DNA of 16,175 nucleotides from Alphaproteobacteria bacterium (GTDB lineage Bacteria; Pseudomonadota; Alphaproteobacteria; Rhizobiales; Devosiaceae). A program made the translations under genes and the position numbers. The stretch lies in assembly GCA_018820005.1 (NCBI GenBank), contig JAHJOS010000240.1, positions 1 to 16,175 of the forward strand. Reading direction: 5' to 3'. Positions 6,710 to 15,006 of this stretch are shown one piece after another (the first letter of the stretch is position 1; each line of letters begins with the position of its first letter). Under the pieces are notes generated by a model. It searched no databases and was not told where the DNA came from. It was given only the letters and a program-made list of their open reading frames with translations.

Positions 6710-7432
6710 ATGTCGGTCATGGACCTTACACGTTCGCGCAATCTGCTGATCGCGAAGATGGCACCGGTAGATGTCGGTCGACTGCAAGCGACGGCGACGC
6801 GCGTGCCCCTGCCGCTCAGAGCCATGCTCGAACAGGCACATTAACCCATCGAGTTCGTCTATTTCGTCGAATCCGGCCTGGCCTCGGTCGTGGCCGGCGC
6901 GCAACGCGATCAGGCCATCGAGGTCGGGCTTTTTGGTCGGGATGGCATGAGCGGCACATCACTGGTGCTTGGCGATTCAGAAACGGCCTTCAACTGCTCT
7001 ACCCAGGTGGAGGGATCGGCGATCCGCATCTCGGCGGCCAATCTTGGCGAAGCCCTGCACGCAAGCGCGTCGCTCAAAGCGCTTCTGACCGGCTATGCCC
7101 ATCCCTTGGCCATTCAAACGGCCTGCACGGCCTGGGCCAACGCCGATCTGCGGCTTGAGGAGCGCCTGGCGCGCTGGATCCTGATGGTGGATGACCGTAT
7201 CGACGGCAACCAATTCAGCATCACCCATGAATTCCTGTCGGTCATGCTCGGCGTTCGGCGGGCCGGTGTCACCCAAGCGCTCAACGCCCTGGCATCTCGC
7301 CAGCTGATTGATGTTCGGCGGGGCACAATTGGGGTCATTGATCGTGCCGGCCTTGCAGCCATCACCAAGGGAACCTACGGGCTGGCAGAGGCCGAATATG
7401 TCCGGATAACCGGCATTCCCCTGGGGAAATAG
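6710..7432 (+). pseudogene. Crp/Fnr-family regulator interrupted by an in-frame TAA
   Basis: Read through, the frame gives 240 codons, the normal size for this family: an N-terminal cyclic-nucleotide-binding-like beta-roll, then a C-terminal winged helix, SITHEFLSVMLGVRRAGVTQ, with ALNALASRQLIDVRRG after it. A TAA at 6842-6844 breaks it at codon 45, between LPLRAMLEQAH and PIEFVYFVESGLASVV, where intact relatives read straight through the same block. The ATG at 6710 has GGAG about seven bases upstream. Both sides remain in one frame and the downstream part shows no further damage, so the change is recent or a sequencing error. The downstream GTG at 6890 lacks a ribosome binding site and would omit much of the sensor domain. 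A regulator of stress or redox genes is typical of the family; no target is evident. Confidence 0.85.
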
Positions 7433-7484
7433 CGGCGCGTGACATCGCGATCGCGGGCGCAACAGGTGGCATCAAGCAACCACG

Positions 7485-7538
7485 GCCCAGGTCTGCCTGG
7501 GCAAAGGCCTGTGCCGGCTCAAGTAGAGCCAGCACAGG
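7485..7538. terminator. Two consecutive hairpins, bidirectional terminator between convergent genes
   Basis: First stem: GCCCAGG (7485-7491) with CCTGGGC (7496-7502) around TCTG, perfect. Second stem: CCTGTGCCGGCTC (7508-7520) with GAGCCAGCACAGG (7526-7538) around AAGTA, 12 of 13 complementary, the exception being a G-T wobble on the minus strand. They occupy the gap between the convergent Crp/Fnr and MATE genes. T runs are short, so efficiency is uncertain, but position and symmetry strongly suggest transcription termination in both directions. Confidence 0.65.
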
Positions 7539-7550
7539 GTCTTGTGTCGC

Positions 7551-8942
7551 TCAGATCCCGCCAGGGACGACGGGCGGCTGCAGCGTGGTCGGGGCAACGC
7601 TGGTTCGCCACCAGATCAGGCCGGTGAGCACGGCCATCAACAGGTCCGCGATCGGGGCGGAGATCCACACACCGGCCTCACCCCACGCCAGCGGCAGCAC
7701 CAGGGTGAGGGGAATGGCAAACAGATAGGTGCGCCCCAGCGACAACACGGCGGCCTGCCGCACCTTGCCCAACGCCTGGGCATAACTGGCCACCATCATC
7801 ACCGGACCAAAGGCGAAATAGGCGGCAAGCGACAGCGGAACAATGCGTGCGACCTCCAGCCCGACCGCGGCATCGGCCACAAACAGCCCACCCAGACGAT
7901 CGCGCCCCCCTATCAGCAGCACTTGCACGAGCAGGCCATAGGCAAGGCTGACGCCCAGCGCAAAGGCCAGCGTGCGCCTGGCCCGTTCGCCCTGCCCTGC
8001 CCCAATGGCATTGCCGACAATGGCCTGCAGGCCCAGGCTCATGCCCATCAGCGGCAGGAAGGCGAAGGTGGAGAGCCGCATCACCACGCCATAGGCGGCG
8101 ATGGTCATATCGGGCTGTGGCAGGGCCAGGCGATGCAGGGCAAACAGGGTCGCTGCCGAGCCCAGCGAAATGCCGATGAAATTGAGGCTGCGCGGCACAC
8201 CCAGCGCCAGGATCTGGCGCCACTGACCATCGCAGCGCAACCCCACCATGGGCAGCATGGCCCGGCCACGCAGGCGGTAGATGAGCACGACAACCAGCCC
8301 CAGCAGCTGCGCCAGCGCAGTGCCCCAGGCCGATCCGGCGACGCCAAAATCGAACACCCCGATCAAGAGCGCGTTGAACCCGATATTGGCCAGGGTCACC
8401 AGCACGCCGGCCATGGCCATGAAGCCAACCCTGCCCTCCATGCGCAGCGCATCGGACTGCACCGAAAGCAGAAAGCCCAGGGGCGCCGTGGCAAAGGAGA
8501 TGGCGAGAAAGCGCCAGCCCATGGCGGCGAGGTCGGCGCGGCCGCCGGCCAGCAGATCGACGAGAGGGCCGCCAAAACCAAAGAACGCCAGCATGGCCAG
8601 ACCCGCCACGGCAAGGGCTAGGCCCTGCGCCGCGGCAAGGGTAGTGATGGCGCCATCGATGTCCCGGGCACCCAGCCGGCGCCCCAGGATGCTGGCCATG
8701 CCGATGCCCACCATGGTGGTCAGCGCGACCAGCAGCATCGAGATGGGAAAGACCAGGGTCACCGCGCTGAGGGCATCGGCGCCCACAAAGGCACCCAGCA
8801 ACATGGCGTCGGCCACGGTCAGCAGGCCGCTGATCATGGTCACCAGCACGATGGGCGCACTGGTTCGAATAAAGACCGATTGGATCGATCCATGCAGAAA
8901 TGAATTGGTCGGCCTGGATGCCGACGCGGTTGGCTCGCGCAT
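7551..8942 (-). CDS. MATE-family multidrug/toxin efflux transporter
   Basis: An inner-membrane antiporter of 463 residues, expected to expel cationic drugs or toxic compounds using a Na+ or H+ gradient. About twelve hydrophobic segments are visible, arranged as two similar halves. Each half has the family's opening pattern: SAPIVLVTMISGLLTVADAML near the N-terminus, and GVPRSLNFIGISLGSAATLF at the start of the second half. LGRRLGARD and GNAIGAGQGERARR are the corresponding cytoplasmic loops. Length is normal for MatE proteins. I chose the ATG at 8942, with GGGAG seven bases upstream, over the ATG at 8999 that would add 19 polar residues. It is convergent with the Crp/Fnr gene and lies 170 bases downstream of a LysR gene on the same strand. 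Substrate not predictable. Confidence 0.94.
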   Translation of the reverse strand: MREPTASASRPTNSFLHGSIQSVFIRTSAPIVLVTMISGLLTVADAMLLGAFVGADALSAVTLVFPISMLLVALTTMVGIGMASILGRRLGARDIDGAITTLAAAQGLALAVAGLAMLAFFGFGGPLVDLLAGGRADLAAMGWRFLAISFATAPLGFLLSVQSDALRMEGRVGFMAMAGVLVTLANIGFNALLIGVFDFGVAGSAWGTALAQLLGLVVVLIYRLRGRAMLPMVGLRCDGQWRQILALGVPRSLNFIGISLGSAATLFALHRLALPQPDMTIAAYGVVMRLSTFAFLPLMGMSLGLQAIVGNAIGAGQGERARRTLAFALGVSLAYGLLVQVLLIGGRDRLGGLFVADAAVGLEVARIVPLSLAAYFAFGPVMMVASYAQALGKVRQAAVLSLGRTYLFAIPLTLVLPLAWGEAGVWISAPIADLLMAVLTGLIWWRTSVAPTTLQPPVVPGGI

Positions 8943-9112
8943 CAAAAAACTCCCGTCATGGGCAAGTCGGAAGATCTTGATGGGGGCTCGCATTGCCATC
9001 GCTCCAACTGCCCCGGGGGGAAATGGCGATAAGCTCAGTCTCGATCAGGGACTTAACCACTGGCGAAAACGCCATGCGAGCGGCGGGCCACCCTGTGAGC
9101 CCGGCGCTGTGT

Positions 9113-10087
9113 CTAGGGGCGGGCAGTGAGACTGTCAAGCACGCCGGGCGCGGCGAGAGCGCCTGGACCAATGGCATCGGCGCGACCCGGGGCATTGGGC
9201 TGCTGCAAGAGATCGGCCAGCACATCAAACACCAGACGGATGCGCCGGGCGGTATGCAGCTCGCGGTGGGTGGTGAGCCAGAACGGCACGGTGATGGGGG
9301 TAAAGCCGGCGATATCGAGCCGCTCGACCCCAGGCCAGTGGCTGACAAAATCCTCTGGCGCCACGCCGACCCCGATGCCCAGCGCCACCAGTTCGCCCAT
9401 GGCGATACCGCTATTGGTGGAGACCGGGAAATTGCCTCGATCGAGCGTCAAGCCCGCATGGTTGAGGGTCGCGATCAGGCGATCGACCGGATCAAAACCC
9501 ACGAACGGCAAGCGCGCCAGATCGCTGACCGACCGGGGGCGCCCTTCGCGGCGCAGCAGGGAGCCCGAGGCAACCAGCACCGCGCGGGTTTCGCGCACCA
9601 GACGGGCGATCAGGTCGGGATCCTGCGGGCGCACATGGCGAATGGCGATATCGGCCTCTCGGTCCTGCAGATTGCGCACATCATTGGCCGAGAGGATCTC
9701 GATCTCGAGCGCCGGCGCCACGCGGCGCAGATGCTGCACGGCGCGCGGCAGGAAGAATGCCGACAGCATATCGCTGGCGGTCAGGCTCACCCGGCCGGCA
9801 ATGTCCTGGGATTGCCCGCTGGCCCGCAGCGACAGCCGGCTGGCCACCGCGCCCATCTCGCGCACATGCGCGCCCAGTTCCTGACCGGCGCCAGTCAGCA
9901 CCAGCCCCCGACCGACCCGCTCAAACAACGTGACGCCCAGCGCTTGTTCGAGCAGCATGATCTGGCGCCCGATGGTGGGTTGGGTCAGCCCCAACGCCCG
10001 CGCAGCGCCGGCCTGCGAGCCCTCTTCGAGCACGGCAAGGAAAGAGCGAACCTGATTCCAGTCAAAGGTGACGGCCTGCCAATTCAT
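9113..10087 (-). CDS. LysR-family transcriptional regulator
   Basis: A 324-residue LysR protein. The N-terminal winged helix-turn-helix covers about residues 10-67 (NQVRSFLAVLEEGSQAGAAR, then TQPTIGRQIMLLEQALGVTLFER and the GLVLTGAG wing). A linker helix and a two-lobed periplasmic-binding-like effector domain follow (about 95-300), including IRHVRPQDPDL and the NSGIAMGELVALGIGVGVAP segment typical of the second lobe. The C-terminal 20 residues are Pro/Gly/Ala-rich and probably unstructured. The ATG at 10087 is in frame with the conserved start; its ribosome binding site is weak. It is divergent from a DUF2306 gene with 83 bases between starts, the classic arrangement for a LysR regulator and its target. 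The MATE gene downstream on the same strand is another possible target. Confidence 0.94.
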   Translation of the reverse strand: MNWQAVTFDWNQVRSFLAVLEEGSQAGAARALGLTQPTIGRQIMLLEQALGVTLFERVGRGLVLTGAGQELGAHVREMGAVASRLSLRASGQSQDIAGRVSLTASDMLSAFFLPRAVQHLRRVAPALEIEILSANDVRNLQDREADIAIRHVRPQDPDLIARLVRETRAVLVASGSLLRREGRPRSVSDLARLPFVGFDPVDRLIATLNHAGLTLDRGNFPVSTNSGIAMGELVALGIGVGVAPEDFVSHWPGVERLDIAGFTPITVPFWLTTHRELHTARRIRLVFDVLADLLQQPNAPGRADAIGPGALAAPGVLDSLTARP

Positions 10088-10170
10088 GCATTTTTCTATA
10101 CATCGTAGAGGAATTTTTGCAATTGGCTATCGCTGAATTTATAGACAGGTTGGGGCAAAGGAGCCCTGTC
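10088..10170. promoter_or_regulatory. Divergent LysR/DUF2306 promoter region
   Basis: These 83 bases are AT-rich compared with both genes and must hold both promoters. TCTA (10095-10098) and TAGA (10106-10109) form a short dyad with a 7-base spacer, close to but not the strict T-N11-A LysR box. AAAGGAG (10158-10164) is the strong ribosome binding site of the rightward gene. Confidence 0.45.
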
Positions 10171-10884
10171 ATGAATGCCGATCCGACCCACCTGCCCCAG
10201 ATCTTGCCCACGAAGCCAGCGCCGTCGGCTGCCACACGACGCGATCGGGCGCAGGGCCGACTGGTCTGGTTGCTGCTGGGGCTGACGCTCGTGCCCGCTT
10301 TGGCCGGGATGGTCCGGCTGTTCTCGCTAGCGACCGGGGTTAGCCTGCTGCCCGGCAGCGAGCGTTTCTTTGCGGCGCCGGTGCCGGTCACCATCCATAT
10401 CATCGGCTCGCTGCTGTTTTTGGGCGGTGGCGCCTTCCAATTCGTCGATGCGCTGCGCCGCCGCTATCCGCGCTGGCACAAGATGGGCGGCCGCGTGTTC
10501 GTCGGGGCCGGATTGGCGTCAGCGCTCAGCGGTCTGTGGATGAACCAGTTTTATGCGCTGCCGGCCCATGATGGCGTCGCACTTTACCTGATGCGACTGG
10601 CCTTTGGCGCGGGCATGGCGGCGCTGCTGCTGGCCGGCCTTGTCAGGGCCATGCAACGCCGCTTCCCGGCCCATCGCGGTCACATGCTGCGGTCCTATGC
10701 CATTGGCATGGGCGCGGGCACCCAGGTGCTGACGACGATCCCGCTGGCCATGCTGGGCTTGGCGGACGAACCTGGCCCCCGCGCCGTCGCCATGGGGGCG
10801 GGCTGGATCATCAATCTGCTGGTGGTTGAGTTGATCCTCAGGCGCCACCAGCGTCGCCCGGCGCCTGTCGGGGCCATGGCATGA
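10171..10884 (+). CDS. DUF2306 multi-pass membrane protein
   Basis: A 237-residue inner-membrane protein of the DUF2306 family, whose function is unknown. After a polar N-terminus of about 29 residues, hydrophobic segments are visible at about 30-50 (LVWLLLGLTLVPALAG), about 72-91 (VTIHIIGSLLFLGGGAFQF), about 108-128, about 138-160 and in two further stretches towards the C-terminus. The family's RYPRWHKMGGRVFVGAGL motif (about 97-114), with its conserved Trp-His, and the FPAHRGHMLRSYAIGMGAG motif (about 165-183) are both present; the histidines resemble those of haem- or metal-binding membrane proteins, which is speculation. The ATG at 10171 has AAGGAG seven bases upstream. It is divergent from the LysR gene, which probably controls it. 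Confidence 0.88.
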   Translation: MNADPTHLPQILPTKPAPSAATRRDRAQGRLVWLLLGLTLVPALAGMVRLFSLATGVSLLPGSERFFAAPVPVTIHIIGSLLFLGGGAFQFVDALRRRYPRWHKMGGRVFVGAGLASALSGLWMNQFYALPAHDGVALYLMRLAFGAGMAALLLAGLVRAMQRRFPAHRGHMLRSYAIGMGAGTQVLTTIPLAMLGLADEPGPRAVAMGAGWIINLLVVELILRRHQRRPAPVGAMA

Positions 10885-10888
10885 GATG

Positions 10889-10904
10889 GGGCGGCCGGCC
10901 GCCC
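10889..10904. terminator. Perfect GC palindrome between convergent genes
   Basis: GGGCGGCCGGCCGCCC is a perfect 16-bp palindrome five bases after the DUF2306 stop and 24 bases before the end of the converging small membrane protein gene. As RNA it folds into a six-pair GC stem with a CCGG loop from either strand. There is no T run. Position suggests a bidirectional terminator or RNA-stabilising element. Confidence 0.5.
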
Positions 10905-10927
10905 AGGCCGACGCTTCTCGCCGCCGC

Positions 10928-11257
10928 TCACTTCCAATAGGCCCACATGATGGCCAGGTTGACGGCGGGGACGAGATAGACCCAGAACCGCATCGGCACA
11001 AAAAAGAAGCTGCCGGTGCGATCAACGCCAAAGGCGACGCCGGTCTGCTGATCGACCAGTGTGCGATAGGTCATGCGGCGAATGAGCCTGTCGAGACCCC
11101 AGATCACCGCGCTGGCGACGAGGCTCCCCACCAGCACCACCCCGATGGCCTGTAGCGGCGCATCGCCCATGGTTTTGGTCGTATTGTACATCGACGCTAC
11201 GATTGGCAGCCAAACCAGCGCCACCAGAAATCCCCAGCCGCTCCAGATCAAAATCAT
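10928..11257 (-). CDS. Small conserved-type membrane protein, function unknown
   Basis: A 109-residue protein beginning MILIWSGWGFLVALVWLPIV. Three hydrophobic segments are visible, at about 3-22, 38-57 and 89-107, the last ending in WAYWK at the C-terminus. The middle soluble part reads RTLVDQQTGVAFGVDRTGSF (about 66-85). I recognise no domain. The start at 11257 is favoured over the ATG at 11272 because GGAGGGCAAG directly precedes it, a strong ribosome binding site. It converges with the DUF2306 gene and is otherwise isolated. It is probably an inner-membrane protein; nothing in the context indicates a role. Confidence 0.75.
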   Translation of the reverse strand: MILIWSGWGFLVALVWLPIVASMYNTTKTMGDAPLQAIGVVLVGSLVASAVIWGLDRLIRRMTYRTLVDQQTGVAFGVDRTGSFFFVPMRFWVYLVPAVNLAIMWAYWK

Positions 11258-11547
11258 CTTGCCCTCCTGCATCGGGCACCGCGCCCGTTGATGACAGGAC
11301 CCTAGGCAAAGCTCGGGCCTGTCGCTGTTTCACCGGGAACATGGGGGCGGCGCGCATTGCTGCCTTGGTATGGGATCAGACTTTTTGCGGGCAGCAGGAG
11401 CGCAAAGCGTCCGCCATCAGCACCGCATTTCCCCCTCCATTGGCGGGCCGGAATGCCTCACGCCAGGGGCGCTGGCGCAGGGGCAATAGCCCGGTATAGG
11501 ATCGGCTGACCCCGCGGGACGCAGGTGGTTTTGCAGGGAGGGCAAGT

Positions 11548-12189
11548 ATGGCTGTTCGTGTCGATCTCAATATCTCGCTGGATGGTTTCGCGACGACGAC
11601 AGACCAGACACCCGAGAGCCCGTTTGGTGAGGACTGGCCGCGGCTGGTGGGCGCCTATGCGGCGACGCGGACCTTTCGCGAGCGTGTGTTCAAGGACACC
11701 TCGGGCGCCGGGACCACCGGGCTGGACGATCACTATGCCAGGGCCTATTTCGCCGGCATCGGCGCCGAAATCATGGGCGCCGGCATGTTCGGCCTGCACA
11801 ATTTTCCCGATGATCCCGATTGGCAGGGCTGGTGGGGCGACGAACCGCCGTTTCACTACCCGGTCTTTGTGCTGACGCATCGGCGGCGTGGCAGCATCGA
11901 AATGGCCGACGGCACCTCGTTCCACTTCATCGAGACCTCGATCGAAGATGCGCTCGAACGGGCGACAGCGGTCGCAAACGGCAAGGATGTACGGATCGGC
12001 GGTGGCCCCAGCGTGGCGCGCGCCTATCTCAAGGCGGGCCTGGTGGACCAGTTGCATGTCGCCATTGCGCCCATCCTGCTCGGCCAGGGCATTCGCCTGT
12101 GGGATGAGTTGCGCGGCTTTGAAGCCGGATACACGGTGACGTCGGAAACCGCAGAGAGCGGCACCATCCACCTTACCTACAAACGTTAG
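11548..12189 (+). CDS. RibD C-terminal / dihydrofolate-reductase-like family protein
   Basis: A 213-residue soluble protein of the RibD_C/DHFR-like superfamily (YyaP/YwjB type), predicted to bind NADPH and reduce an unknown substrate. The N-terminal strand VRVDLNISLDGFATTTDQ (about 3-20), the central FVLTHRRRG (about 109-117) and the C-terminal IGGGPSVARAYLKAGLVDQL followed by APILLGQGIRLWDEL (about 151-189) are the family blocks; the glycine-rich IGGGPS is the dinucleotide contact. There is no deaminase domain, so it is not a complete riboflavin RibD. The ATG at 11548 has GGAGG about seven bases upstream. It stands alone, convergent with the iron-transport operon 37 bases away. Related proteins often accompany regulators or stress genes, which does not help here. 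Confidence 0.9.
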   Translation: MAVRVDLNISLDGFATTTDQTPESPFGEDWPRLVGAYAATRTFRERVFKDTSGAGTTGLDDHYARAYFAGIGAEIMGAGMFGLHNFPDDPDWQGWWGDEPPFHYPVFVLTHRRRGSIEMADGTSFHFIETSIEDALERATAVANGKDVRIGGGPSVARAYLKAGLVDQLHVAIAPILLGQGIRLWDELRGFEAGYTVTSETAESGTIHLTYKR

Positions 12190-12226
12190 AAGAACCGATG
12201 CCGAGTGGCGGACAGCGTGCCCGCTG

Positions 12227-13000
12227 CTACGCCAGCGGTGTTGCGACCGGCGTGCCGGTGACCGGATCGGGATAGACCAGGCAATTGAGGCCATAGACGG
12301 CCTGCAGCAGGTCGGGCGTCACCACATCGGCCGGCTTGCCATCGGCCACGATGCGCCCGGCGTGCATGACCACTAGACGATCGCCATAGCGCGCGGCCTG
12401 GGCGATATCGTGCAGCACCACAATGCTGGTGCGCCCCGCATCGTGCAACTGGCGCACCAGTTCCATGGTCTCCATCTGGTGGCGGATATCGAGGAAGGTT
12501 GTCGGCTCGTCGAGCATGACATAGGGCGTGTCCTGCGCCAGGGCCATGGCGATAAAGGCGCGCTGGCGCTGCCCGCCCGACAGCTCAGCCACGCTTTTGT
12601 GGCGCAGATCGTCCAGCCCGGTGGTGGCAATGGCGGCGTCGACCAGTTCGAGATCGCGCGGCGAGGCCAGCCCGAGCAGGGACTGATGCGGCGCACGGCC
12701 ATAGCCCACCAGTTGCTGGACAGTGATGGCCGTCGGCACGATGGGACTTTGCGGCAGATAGGCAATGGCGCGGGCCACCCGCTTGGGATCGCTGGCCAGC
12801 ACGTCGAGCGCATCGACATGGATGCTGCCGCGCCGCGGCCTCAGCAGCCGGCCAATGGTTTTGAGCAAGGTGGACTTGCCACAGCCATTGGGCCCGATCA
12901 GCACGGTAACTTCGCCGGTATTGATGGTCAGGTCGATATCGGAAACGATGGCCCTATCGCGGCCATAGCCAGCGGTCACGCCGGCAATCGAAATGCTCAT
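12227..13000 (-). CDS. Iron/siderophore ABC importer ATP-binding protein (FecE/FepC-like)
   Basis: A 257-residue cytoplasmic ATPase that powers the importer. Walker A GPNGCGKST is at 36-44, the Q-loop YLPQSP at 81-86, the ABC signature LSGGQRQR at 140-147, Walker B VMLDEP at 161-166, the D-loop at about 170 and the switch His in VLHD at 197. Length and the C-terminal GDRLVVMHAGRIVADGKP segment match the FecE/FepC/FhuC group. The start ATG at 13000 overlaps the TGA of the upstream permease by three bases (ATGA), showing translational coupling. A longer open frame upstream in the same phase runs antisense to nothing and overlaps the permease, so it is not the true start. This is the last gene of the operon. 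Confidence 0.95.
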   Translation of the reverse strand: MSISIAGVTAGYGRDRAIVSDIDLTINTGEVTVLIGPNGCGKSTLLKTIGRLLRPRRGSIHVDALDVLASDPKRVARAIAYLPQSPIVPTAITVQQLVGYGRAPHQSLLGLASPRDLELVDAAIATTGLDDLRHKSVAELSGGQRQRAFIAMALAQDTPYVMLDEPTTFLDIRHQMETMELVRQLHDAGRTSIVVLHDIAQAARYGDRLVVMHAGRIVADGKPADVVTPDLLQAVYGLNCLVYPDPVTGTPVATPLA

Positions 13001-14022
13001 GACCCGGTCTCCGCCTCGGTGGTCAGCATGATATAGACAAAGAACGGCGCCCCGATCAGCGCGGCCAGAATGCCCGCCGAGACTTCTATAGGCGGCGCGA
13101 TGGCCCGGCCGATGCCATCGGCCAGCACCACCAGTAACATGCCCACCAGCGCCGCCACGGGCAGCATCAGCCGATGCGAGCCCCCCGCCAGCCGTCGTGC
13201 GATATGGGGCGCCATCAGGCCGATAAAGCCCATGACCCCCACCACAGCCACGCTGACACTGGCGAGAAGTGTCGCCACCACGAGCAGCACGATGCGCTGG
13301 CGCGGCACGTTGAGCCCCAGCCCGGTCGCCGTCCCCTCGCCCAGCGCAATAAGGTCGAGCCGGAACGAGAGCAGCAGCGCCACAAGGCTCAGCCCCACCA
13401 GAGGAAGCCAGGCGATATCGACCTGGGCCCAGGTCCGGCCCCATAGCGAGCCGGTCAGCCAGATCAGCGGCGCCGAGCTTTCGCTGTCATTGGCAGTGAT
13501 GAGCAGATAATCCACCCCCGCCTCGAACACGAAGCCGACGGCAACGCCCACCAGCGCCAGATGGATGGCCGAAAGCCGGCGATAGTGACCCACAACGATG
13601 ATGAAGGCGGCCGCGCTCAAGCCGCCGACACAGGCCGCCAGCGGCATCCAGGTCTGCGGGACAGCGGGAAAGAACAGCACGAGCCCCAGGGCAAACAGCG
13701 CCGCGCCGGCATTGATGCCGATGATATTGGGGCTGGCCAGCGGATTGCGGATCACCGCCTGGATGATGGCCCCCGACAGCGCGAGCGCCCCACCGGCCAG
13801 CAGCGCCAGCACCATGCGCGGCAGGCGCGAGCGCATGATGATGTAACTCTGCTTGTCGCCATCGAGATTGAACAGCGTGTTGATGATGACATGAACCGGA
13901 ATATCCACCGCGCCCACGCCCAGGCTCCACAGCGAGGCCGCAATGACCAGCGCGCTCAGGACCGCGATGAGCAGCAGGGCGCGGCGGCGGGCGTGGTGGG
14001 AACCGAACGTTGTCGCGGTCAT
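12997..14022 (-). CDS. Iron/siderophore ABC importer permease (FecD/FepG-like)
   Basis: A 341-residue inner-membrane permease of the FecCD family with nine or ten hydrophobic segments. Family motifs are RLPRMVLALLAGGALALSGA leading into QAVIRNPLASPNIIGINAGA (about 66-107), the cytoplasmic coupling segment VGVMGFIGLMAPHIARRLAG (about 261-280), and the C-terminal ILAALIGAPFFVYIML. It pairs with the other permease to form the channel for ferric-siderophore or ferric-citrate. The ATG at 14022 overlaps the stop of the preceding permease by three bases (ATGA), and its own stop overlaps the ATPase start in the same way, so the three are translated as a chain. The substrate is not determined by sequence. 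Confidence 0.94.
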   Translation of the reverse strand: MTATTFGSHHARRRALLLIAVLSALVIAASLWSLGVGAVDIPVHVIINTLFNLDGDKQSYIIMRSRLPRMVLALLAGGALALSGAIIQAVIRNPLASPNIIGINAGAALFALGLVLFFPAVPQTWMPLAACVGGLSAAAFIIVVGHYRRLSAIHLALVGVAVGFVFEAGVDYLLITANDSESSAPLIWLTGSLWGRTWAQVDIAWLPLVGLSLVALLLSFRLDLIALGEGTATGLGLNVPRQRIVLLVVATLLASVSVAVVGVMGFIGLMAPHIARRLAGGSHRLMLPVAALVGMLLVVLADGIGRAIAPPIEVSAGILAALIGAPFFVYIMLTTEAETGS

Positions 14023-15005
14023 GCCATGCTCCGCGTGCGCAGCGTTGCATAAAGGAAATAGGGCGCCCCGATCAGCGCGCAGACGATGCCCAGCGGGGTT
14101 TCATAGGGAAAGCGCACCAGCTTGGAAATCACATCGGCGGCCAGCACCAGCCCGGCCCCGCCCAGCGCCACCACCGGCACCAGCACGCGGTGATCGGCAC
14201 CAAACCAGCGCCGGCACAGATGCGGCATGACAAGGCCGACGAACATCACCGGCCCAGCGGCCGCGACGCTGGCGCCGGTCAATATCGCGGCCAGCAGCGC
14301 GCCGGCAAAGCGCCGGCGACGCGGATCGACTCCCAGGCCCTGCGAGGCACCATCGCCCAGGGCCAGGATGTTGAAGCTATGCGCCATGGCCACGCTGGCA
14401 GCCAGACCGCCGAGCGCCCACAGCGCCAACGGCAGCGCCTGATCGAACCGGGCAGCGGAAATATCGGCCGCCGTCCACGTCAGCATGGCGCGCGCCAGAT
14501 TGTCTTCAAGCGTGAAGGTGAAGCGGACCAGGGCATAGCTGAAGGCGCCTACGGTGACACCGGCCAGGATCAGCCGCATGGAATCAAGCCGCCCGCCCAG
14601 CCCACCGGCAATTGCGAAGGTGACCATGCCGGCCACGATCGCCCCGCCGATGGCCATCACGCCCGGATTGACGCCGACCAGCCCGGGCAGCACCAGCCCC
14701 AGGGCAACGCCGAGCGCTGCGCCCTGATTGATGCCCAGCACCGATTCGGAGGCCAGGGGATTGCGCGTCACTGCCTGGAGGGCCAGGCCAGCCAGCGCCA
14801 GATTGACCCCGATCAGCGCGGCGATCAGCGTGCGCGGCAACCGCAGATCAACAACGGCTGAATGCGCCAAGCTCCCGTCGTCGACCAGCAAAAGCTGCAC
14901 GACATTGCCAAGGCCCACATCGCCGCGCGGTCCAATGGCCAGCGACAGCAGTGCACACAGGAGCACCGCTGCCGCAAGAATCACCAGACGCAGTACGACA
15001 GGCAA
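14019..15005 (-). CDS. Iron/siderophore ABC importer permease (FecC/FepD-like)
   Basis: A 328-residue inner-membrane permease, the partner of the next gene. It has the FecCD blocks DLRLPRTLIAALIGVNLALAG and QAVTRNPLASESVLGINQGA (about 53-97), the coupling segment GPVMFVGLVMPHLCRRWFG (about 253-271) and the C-terminal LGIVCALIGAPYFLYATL. The first hydrophobic helix begins at about residue 6. The start appears to be TTG at 15005, one base after the TGA of the binding-protein gene, with no strong ribosome binding site; coupling from upstream translation would explain use of a weak codon. A GTG at 14984 is the alternative and would trim seven residues. Its 3' end overlaps the second permease by ATGA. 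Confidence 0.93.
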   Translation of the reverse strand: MPVVLRLVILAAAVLLCALLSLAIGPRGDVGLGNVVQLLLVDDGSLAHSAVVDLRLPRTLIAALIGVNLALAGLALQAVTRNPLASESVLGINQGAALGVALGLVLPGLVGVNPGVMAIGGAIVAGMVTFAIAGGLGGRLDSMRLILAGVTVGAFSYALVRFTFTLEDNLARAMLTWTAADISAARFDQALPLALWALGGLAASVAMAHSFNILALGDGASQGLGVDPRRRRFAGALLAAILTGASVAAAGPVMFVGLVMPHLCRRWFGADHRVLVPVVALGGAGLVLAADVISKLVRFPYETPLGIVCALIGAPYFLYATLRTRSMA

Positions 15006-15006
15006 C

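Noticed and set aside
7542..8621. A 359-codon plus-strand frame opposite the MATE gene.
   Set aside because: Its Gln/His/Gly-rich product is the expected antisense shadow of a GC-rich membrane protein gene; the MATE match on the other strand is unambiguous.
9061..9074. Short hairpin TGGCG-AAAA-CGCCA downstream of the LysR gene, considered as a terminator.
   Set aside because: Only five pairs and no T run follows on the minus strand; too weak to call.
12213..12226. Five-base stem CAGCG-TGCC-CGCTG between the convergent RibD-C-like gene and the ATPase gene, considered as a terminator.
   Set aside because: The stem is short and has no T run; chance occurrence is likely in this GC-rich DNA.
13001..13444. 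Long open upstream extension of the ABC ATPase frame.
   Set aside because: It overlaps the permease gene on the same strand in another frame, and the ATPase homology begins exactly at the ATG at 13000.
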